DNA of 64,000 bases from Acidobacteriota bacterium (GTDB lineage: Bacteria > Acidobacteriota > Blastocatellia > Pyrinomonadales > Pyrinomonadaceae). The notes beneath the pieces are model-generated. The model saw only the letters and a list, made by a program, of their open reading frames with translations. It was not told the origin of the DNA and searched no databases. A program made the position numbers and the translations under genes. Below are positions 60,698 through 64,000 of this stretch, piece after piece. The stretch's first letter is position 1; every line of letters starts with the position of its first letter. Location: assembly GCA_019239425.1 (NCBI GenBank), contig JAFAZX010000083.1:124001-188000 (forward strand). Reading direction: 5' to 3'.

Positions 60698-62783
60698 CGG
60701 CGCGCTGGAACTCCCCGCGGACGAGAGGCGGCAGTTCGTCTCCGGAGAGTGCGGCGATGACGCGGGCCTGCGCGAGGAGGTCGAATCGCTGCTGGCCTTC
60801 CACGACGACGAGTTCATGGAAGAGGACGTGAGCGAGCGCGTGATGGAGCTGCTGCGCGGCGGCCTGCTGCCGGGCGACGTGCTCGACGGCAAGTACAAAA
60901 TCGTCCGGAAGATTGGCAGCGGCGGGATGGGCGAGGTCTACCTGGCGGAAGACCTCGCGCTGGGCGGGCGGCGGGTCGCCCTGAAGGCGCTCGGCGGGGA
61001 GTTCGGCGAGGACGAGCAGCGGGTGCGGAGCTTCCGGAAGGAGGCGCGCGCGGCTTCGGGTCTGAACCACAAGCACATCCTCACCGTCCACGCGTTCATC
61101 GCCGGGGGCGGCAAGAGCTTCATCGTCACCGAGTACATCGAGGGCCAGACGCTGCGCGAGAAGCTCGGGCGGGGGCCGCTCGACGTGCCGACGGCCCTCA
61201 AGCTCACCGGCCAGATCGCCTCGGCCCTCGAAGCCGCCCACGCGCGCGGCGTCGTCCACCGCGACGTCAAGCCCGAGAACGTCATCGTCAGGCCGGACGG
61301 CGACGCCAAGGTCTTGGACTTCGGCATCGCCACGCTGGCCGCGCGCGAGGCGCCGCAGGGCGAGCCGGACGCGGCGGGTGTGAGCGGGACGGAATGGCTG
61401 CGCGGCTTCGGGACGACGAATTACATGTCGCCGGAGCAGGTGCGCAGGCAGGCGACGGACAGGCGGACTGACGTCTGGAGTCTGGGCGTCTGCCTCTACG
61501 AGATGCTGGCCGGCGTGCCGCCGTTCAAAGACCAGACGGCGGTCGAGACCCTCGCCTCGATCCTCAAGGTCGAGCCCGCCCCGCTGAGCCGGCACATCCC
61601 GGAGAGTTTGAAGGCCGTCGTCAGGAAAGCCCTGCAGAAGGCCCCCGAGCGCCGCTACCAGACGATGCGCGAGTTCCTGTCGGATATCGGGAACAGCTCG
61701 GCGGCCTCGTACGGCGGGGCCACCACCTTCAAGGAGTGGCGGGAGACCTCGGGCGCGAAAATTTGGGCGCGCCTCCGCAACTGCGTGGCGGCCAGTTTCC
61801 TGCTCTCGCTCGTGCTGGCCTCGGCGATCTATTTCTCCGACCCGGCCCGCGCCGAAGCTTCGAAGCAGTTGGCGGCGCAGGCCGCGCAGGGGGTCGGCTG
61901 TATCCTGCACCTGATCGCTATCGCCGTCGCCTACCAATACCTCAGGCGGAACCCGGGGCCGCAGGGGTTTCGCGACCTCAGGTTCGACAAGAACGACGGC
62001 CGCCTGAAGCCTCACATCACGAACTCCACCGGCTACCAGAAGGTGGACGATTGGGAGAAGGCGCGGAACAGCGCGGAGGACGCGTTGAAACATTACCGCG
62101 AGTGGTTCGTCTGGCTGCTGGCCGCCTGGTTCTTTCTCTACCTCTGCGCGTCGGCGAGCCTCTTCGATTTCGGGGAGCGGAACTACATCGTCGCCACCGT
62201 CTTCACGCTCGGTAACAACCTCAACACGTTATGCATCTGGCGCTGCTTCGACATCCTGAACGAGCCGATCACGGTCGGGCATAAGACCCAGGGGCGGAAG
62301 GGGGTCACCATCACGGGCGGGCGGCGGCGGCCGCAGTGGTTCATCCCGGTCGCGTTCGGGATGCTCATCTGGTTCGTCATCGAGTTGGTGCTGACCTCGC
62401 ACCCCGCGCCGCACACCGAGACCATCCACCTCATCTCAAAGGTCATCAGCGGCATCGCCGGCGGGGTCGCGATGGCGCTCTTCGTCGGCCGCTTCCAGAG
62501 CAAATTTCTCAACTCGCCACCCTGGCTGGTCTTAATCCTGTTCCTCTACACGGTGATCCAGGCCCTCTTCATCTTTTACGGGGGCAAGTCGCTGCAGGAG
62601 CAGGTGGCGGCGGCGCTCGTCATGAACGCGGCCCTCGGGCTGAAGTGCCTGCTCATCCTCTACATGTTCTGGCTCTTCCAGTCGGGGCGTCTGCTGTTCT
62701 ACCTGGTGCGGGTCAGGCGCGCCTCCGAGCAGGTGGACGAAGAGTGGAAGAACTTCCGCGAGGTTCTGGGGCAGGGGGCCTGA
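60657..62783 (+). CDS. Membrane Ser/Thr protein kinase coupled to the ECF sigma factor
   Basis: The 708-residue protein has a helical N-terminal region (1-75) with acidic residues, as in sigma-linked kinases. The kinase domain (about 80-355) has the Gly loop 'IGSGGMGEVY' (86-95), K110, 'HRDVKPENVIV' (201-211) and D221-F-G, so it looks active. Instead of the usual TPR, WD40 or PASTA sensor, the C-terminus (about 365-700) has roughly seven hydrophobic spans, including 'AASFLLSLVLASAIYF', 'FVWLLAAWFFLYLCAS', 'FIPVAFGMLIWFVIELVL' and 'LLILYMFWLFQSGRLLFYL'. A cytoplasmic-looking segment near 445-490 lies between them. It may sense membrane or envelope state and phosphorylate the sigma factor; the signal is unknown. 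Confidence 0.88.
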   Translation: MNPADRQKLVEIFNGALELPADERRQFVSGECGDDAGLREEVESLLAFHDDEFMEEDVSERVMELLRGGLLPGDVLDGKYKIVRKIGSGGMGEVYLAEDLALGGRRVALKALGGEFGEDEQRVRSFRKEARAASGLNHKHILTVHAFIAGGGKSFIVTEYIEGQTLREKLGRGPLDVPTALKLTGQIASALEAAHARGVVHRDVKPENVIVRPDGDAKVLDFGIATLAAREAPQGEPDAAGVSGTEWLRGFGTTNYMSPEQVRRQATDRRTDVWSLGVCLYEMLAGVPPFKDQTAVETLASILKVEPAPLSRHIPESLKAVVRKALQKAPERRYQTMREFLSDIGNSSAASYGGATTFKEWRETSGAKIWARLRNCVAASFLLSLVLASAIYFSDPARAEASKQLAAQAAQGVGCILHLIAIAVAYQYLRRNPGPQGFRDLRFDKNDGRLKPHITNSTGYQKVDDWEKARNSAEDALKHYREWFVWLLAAWFFLYLCASASLFDFGERNYIVATVFTLGNNLNTLCIWRCFDILNEPITVGHKTQGRKGVTITGGRRRPQWFIPVAFGMLIWFVIELVLTSHPAPHTETIHLISKVISGIAGGVAMALFVGRFQSKFLNSPPWLVLILFLYTVIQALFIFYGGKSLQEQVAAALVMNAALGLKCLLILYMFWLFQSGRLLFYLVRVRRASEQVDEEWKNFREVLGQGA

Positions 62784-62852
62784 GCCGACTTGCCACGGCC
62801 GAAAGTTCATGACAGACCCGGGGTCGGACGTCAGATGCCCTTACTCATACAG

Positions 62853-63052
62853 ACTTGCAAATTGAAATAAGGCCCCTTCTCGCTGGGAGCGCGGGCATCC
62901 CTGCCCGCTAGCGTGCGAAAGCACGCTGACCGTCTTACTCTTCACCTCGACCTTGAGCTTGGGCGCGTCGTCTCATTCGCGCCTGCGGCGCTCAGGCGGG
63001 CAGGGATGCCCGCGCTCCCAGCGAAGAGCCGGCCTTATTTCTATTTGCAACT
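62853..63052. repeat. MITE-like element with 56-bp terminal inverted repeats
   Basis: The 200-bp element has near-perfect inverted arms: 62853-62908 and 62996-63052, both containing GCTGGGAGCGCGGGCATCCC and AAATAAGGCC-type outer ends. The middle (62909-62995) has no ORF and includes a small hairpin with a GAAA tetraloop (AGCGTGC/GCACGCT, 62910-62927). The right end lies five bases from the stop codon of the next gene. No target-site duplication is obvious. It could be a non-autonomous mobile element, or a dispersed repeat working as a terminator after the kinase gene. Confidence 0.7.
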
Positions 63053-63057
63053 CGGTA

Positions 63058-63438
63058 TCAGAAAGTGAATTTCGCCCTCGACAGCGCGTAGAGGAGCAGG
63101 GCGAGGAGCGCGACGTTGACGGCTAAGGCCCCGGCCCCCCACGCCGCCCAGTGTTGCCGCGTCCCGGCCAGCACACCCAGGGCCGGCCAATACAGTGCGC
63201 CCAGAAGCTCCCCGAACCAGCCCGGCAGCCCCAGCGCCTCGCAGATGATCCTGGCGATGAAGATGCGTGGCACCACGTTGAGCAGCGAGATGGAATAGAC
63301 CAGCCGCAATGAAAGCGGGAGCGAGTCATAACTGACCCGTGTGTCGAGGGGCTGCACGACGTAGTGGCTGGCCGCAATCGCCACGCCGCAGGAGACGGCG
63401 ACGATGAGGACAGGCAGGTTTCGTAAGTGCCACGTCAT
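63058..63438 (-). CDS. Small membrane protein, unknown
   Basis: I do not recognise this protein of about 126 residues. It has three or four hydrophobic spans: 'NLPVLIVAVSCGVAIAASHY', 'RLVYSISLLNVVPRIFIARI', 'ELLGALYWPALGVLAGT' and 'AAWGAGALAVNVALLALLLY'. A short basic tail ends it. ATG 63438 is chosen as the nearest to the first span; an in-frame GTG at 63495 would add 19 polar residues. No ribosome site is clear for either. The coding end abuts the MITE-like element. Confidence 0.55.
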   Translation of the reverse strand: MTWHLRNLPVLIVAVSCGVAIAASHYVVQPLDTRVSYDSLPLSLRLVYSISLLNVVPRIFIARIICEALGLPGWFGELLGALYWPALGVLAGTRQHWAAWGAGALAVNVALLALLLYALSRAKFTF

Positions 63439-63633
63439 ACGCACCGCCGCCAGTTTAGCAGGAACGCCCGACGCCCGGCATCGCTGATTTGACACGACGC
63501 GGCCCGAAACCTGCTACTATCTCCGCCGCAGCCGTACTCCCCAGGGCGTCGAGGTGCTGCCCGTCACACGGCCCGCCCGATCCCGCGGGCCGGAACCCGC
63601 AACCGCCCGGACACCAACGGAACAAGTAAGGAC

Positions 63634-64000
63634 ATGAGAATGAGGGCTCCTCGTACCCGCTTCCTATCGCTCTGCCTGCTCACCCTCGCGTGCGCCTGCG
63701 CCGCGGCCGCGCGCGCCGACGCGCGGGTCGGCGCCGCCGCGGCCGTCCCCGTCATCAACGTCGCCGACGCGAGCATCGGCGAAGGCGACGGGCGCAGCGA
63801 CGACATGGTCTTCGTCGTCACCCTCTCGGAGCCGAGCGCGCAGACGGTCACGGTCGCCGTCACGACGCAGGCCGTGAGCGCGACCCCCGGACACTTCTAC
63901 GACAACGGCACTGACTACAACGAGACCACCGGGACGCTGACGATCCCCGCGGGCTTCACGTACGGACTCATCCCCGTCGGCATCGTCCCCGACGCCGTGC
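63634..64000 (+). CDS. Exported Calx-beta domain protein, truncated by the window
   Basis: The first 122 residues are visible. A signal peptide (RFLSLCLLTLACACAAAARA) is followed by a Calx-beta-type domain with 'VINVADASIGEGDG', 'MVFVVTLSEPSAQTVTVAVT', 'DYNETTGTLTIPAG' and a continuing strand at the edge. Such repeats are calcium-binding beta sandwiches of large surface or secreted proteins. ATG 63634 has AAGGA four bases upstream; ATG 63640 is spaced better from the same site and equally possible. Confidence 0.8.
   Translation, partial: MRMRAPRTRFLSLCLLTLACACAAAARADARVGAAAAVPVINVADASIGEGDGRSDDMVFVVTLSEPSAQTVTVAVTTQAVSATPGHFYDNGTDYNETTGTLTIPAGFTYGLIPVGIVPDAV

Overview
The window looks like chromosomal DNA of an Acidobacteriota bacterium, most plausibly class Blastocatellia. 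The basis is a set of family combinations, not a database match: a large two-part VWFA-related 'Acidobacterial domain' protein, a duplicated MacB/FtsX permease overlapped by a PadR regulator, an Oar-like TonB receptor beside a CRTAC1/ASPIC-UnbV protein, and an ECF sigma factor overlapping a Ser/Thr kinase. The DNA is GC-rich with strongly GC-ended codons, so long false open frames lie antisense to most genes. I saw no tRNA, rRNA, CRISPR array, prophage or transposase gene.

Layout. 1-6.4 kb: a truncated serine hydrolase (-), then a (+) glycan cluster of one triple glycosyltransferase-NodB deacetylase fusion, a sulfotransferase and a methyltransferase. 6.4-11.1 kb: two small unknown (+) genes, then a VWA protein (-) and the collapsed remnant of a second copy. 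11.4-18.1 kb: a serine hydrolase with an inserted NTF2-like domain and a tightly overlapping (+) operon of nucleotidyltransferase-like protein, carotenoid oxygenase, phosphotransferase and a DUF protein. 18.1-24.3 kb: a thioester alpha-2-macroglobulin (-).

24.5-33.7 kb is the most unusual region, entirely (-). In transcription order it encodes a cupin, a lipoprotein, a 2-oxoglutarate/Fe(II) oxygenase, a Pro-rich protein with twelve P-[IV]-[PT]-E-[VI]-A-P units, a B12-type radical SAM enzyme with a CX7CX2C cluster motif (RiPP C-methyltransferase type), a 983-residue fusion (phosphoribosyltransferase, two AMMECR1-like segments, alpha/alpha toroid), a DUF1843-like Lys-rich small protein, and a radical SAM/SPASM enzyme with an added zinc ribbon. 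A sigma70-like promoter precedes the repeat gene, and a strong hairpin separates it from the enzyme genes. I read this as a candidate, undescribed peptide-modification system.

33.9-40.7 kb: an unknown protein, a CRTAC1-like protein and an Oar-like TonB receptor, closed by a perfect 50-bp palindrome. 40.8-46.2 kb: a second thioester macroglobulin carrying two foreign-looking inserts. 46.9-51.8 kb: a secreted pectate lyase with seven Ig-like domains. 52.0-53.4 kb: another B12-type radical SAM enzyme. 53.5-59.8 kb: permease plus PadR with twin operator-like dyads, an amino-acid permease and a POT peptide transporter. 60.1-62.8 kb: ECF sigma factor and membrane Ser/Thr kinase. 62.85-63.05 kb: a 200-bp MITE-like inverted-repeat element. 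The window ends in a small membrane protein and a truncated Calx-beta protein.
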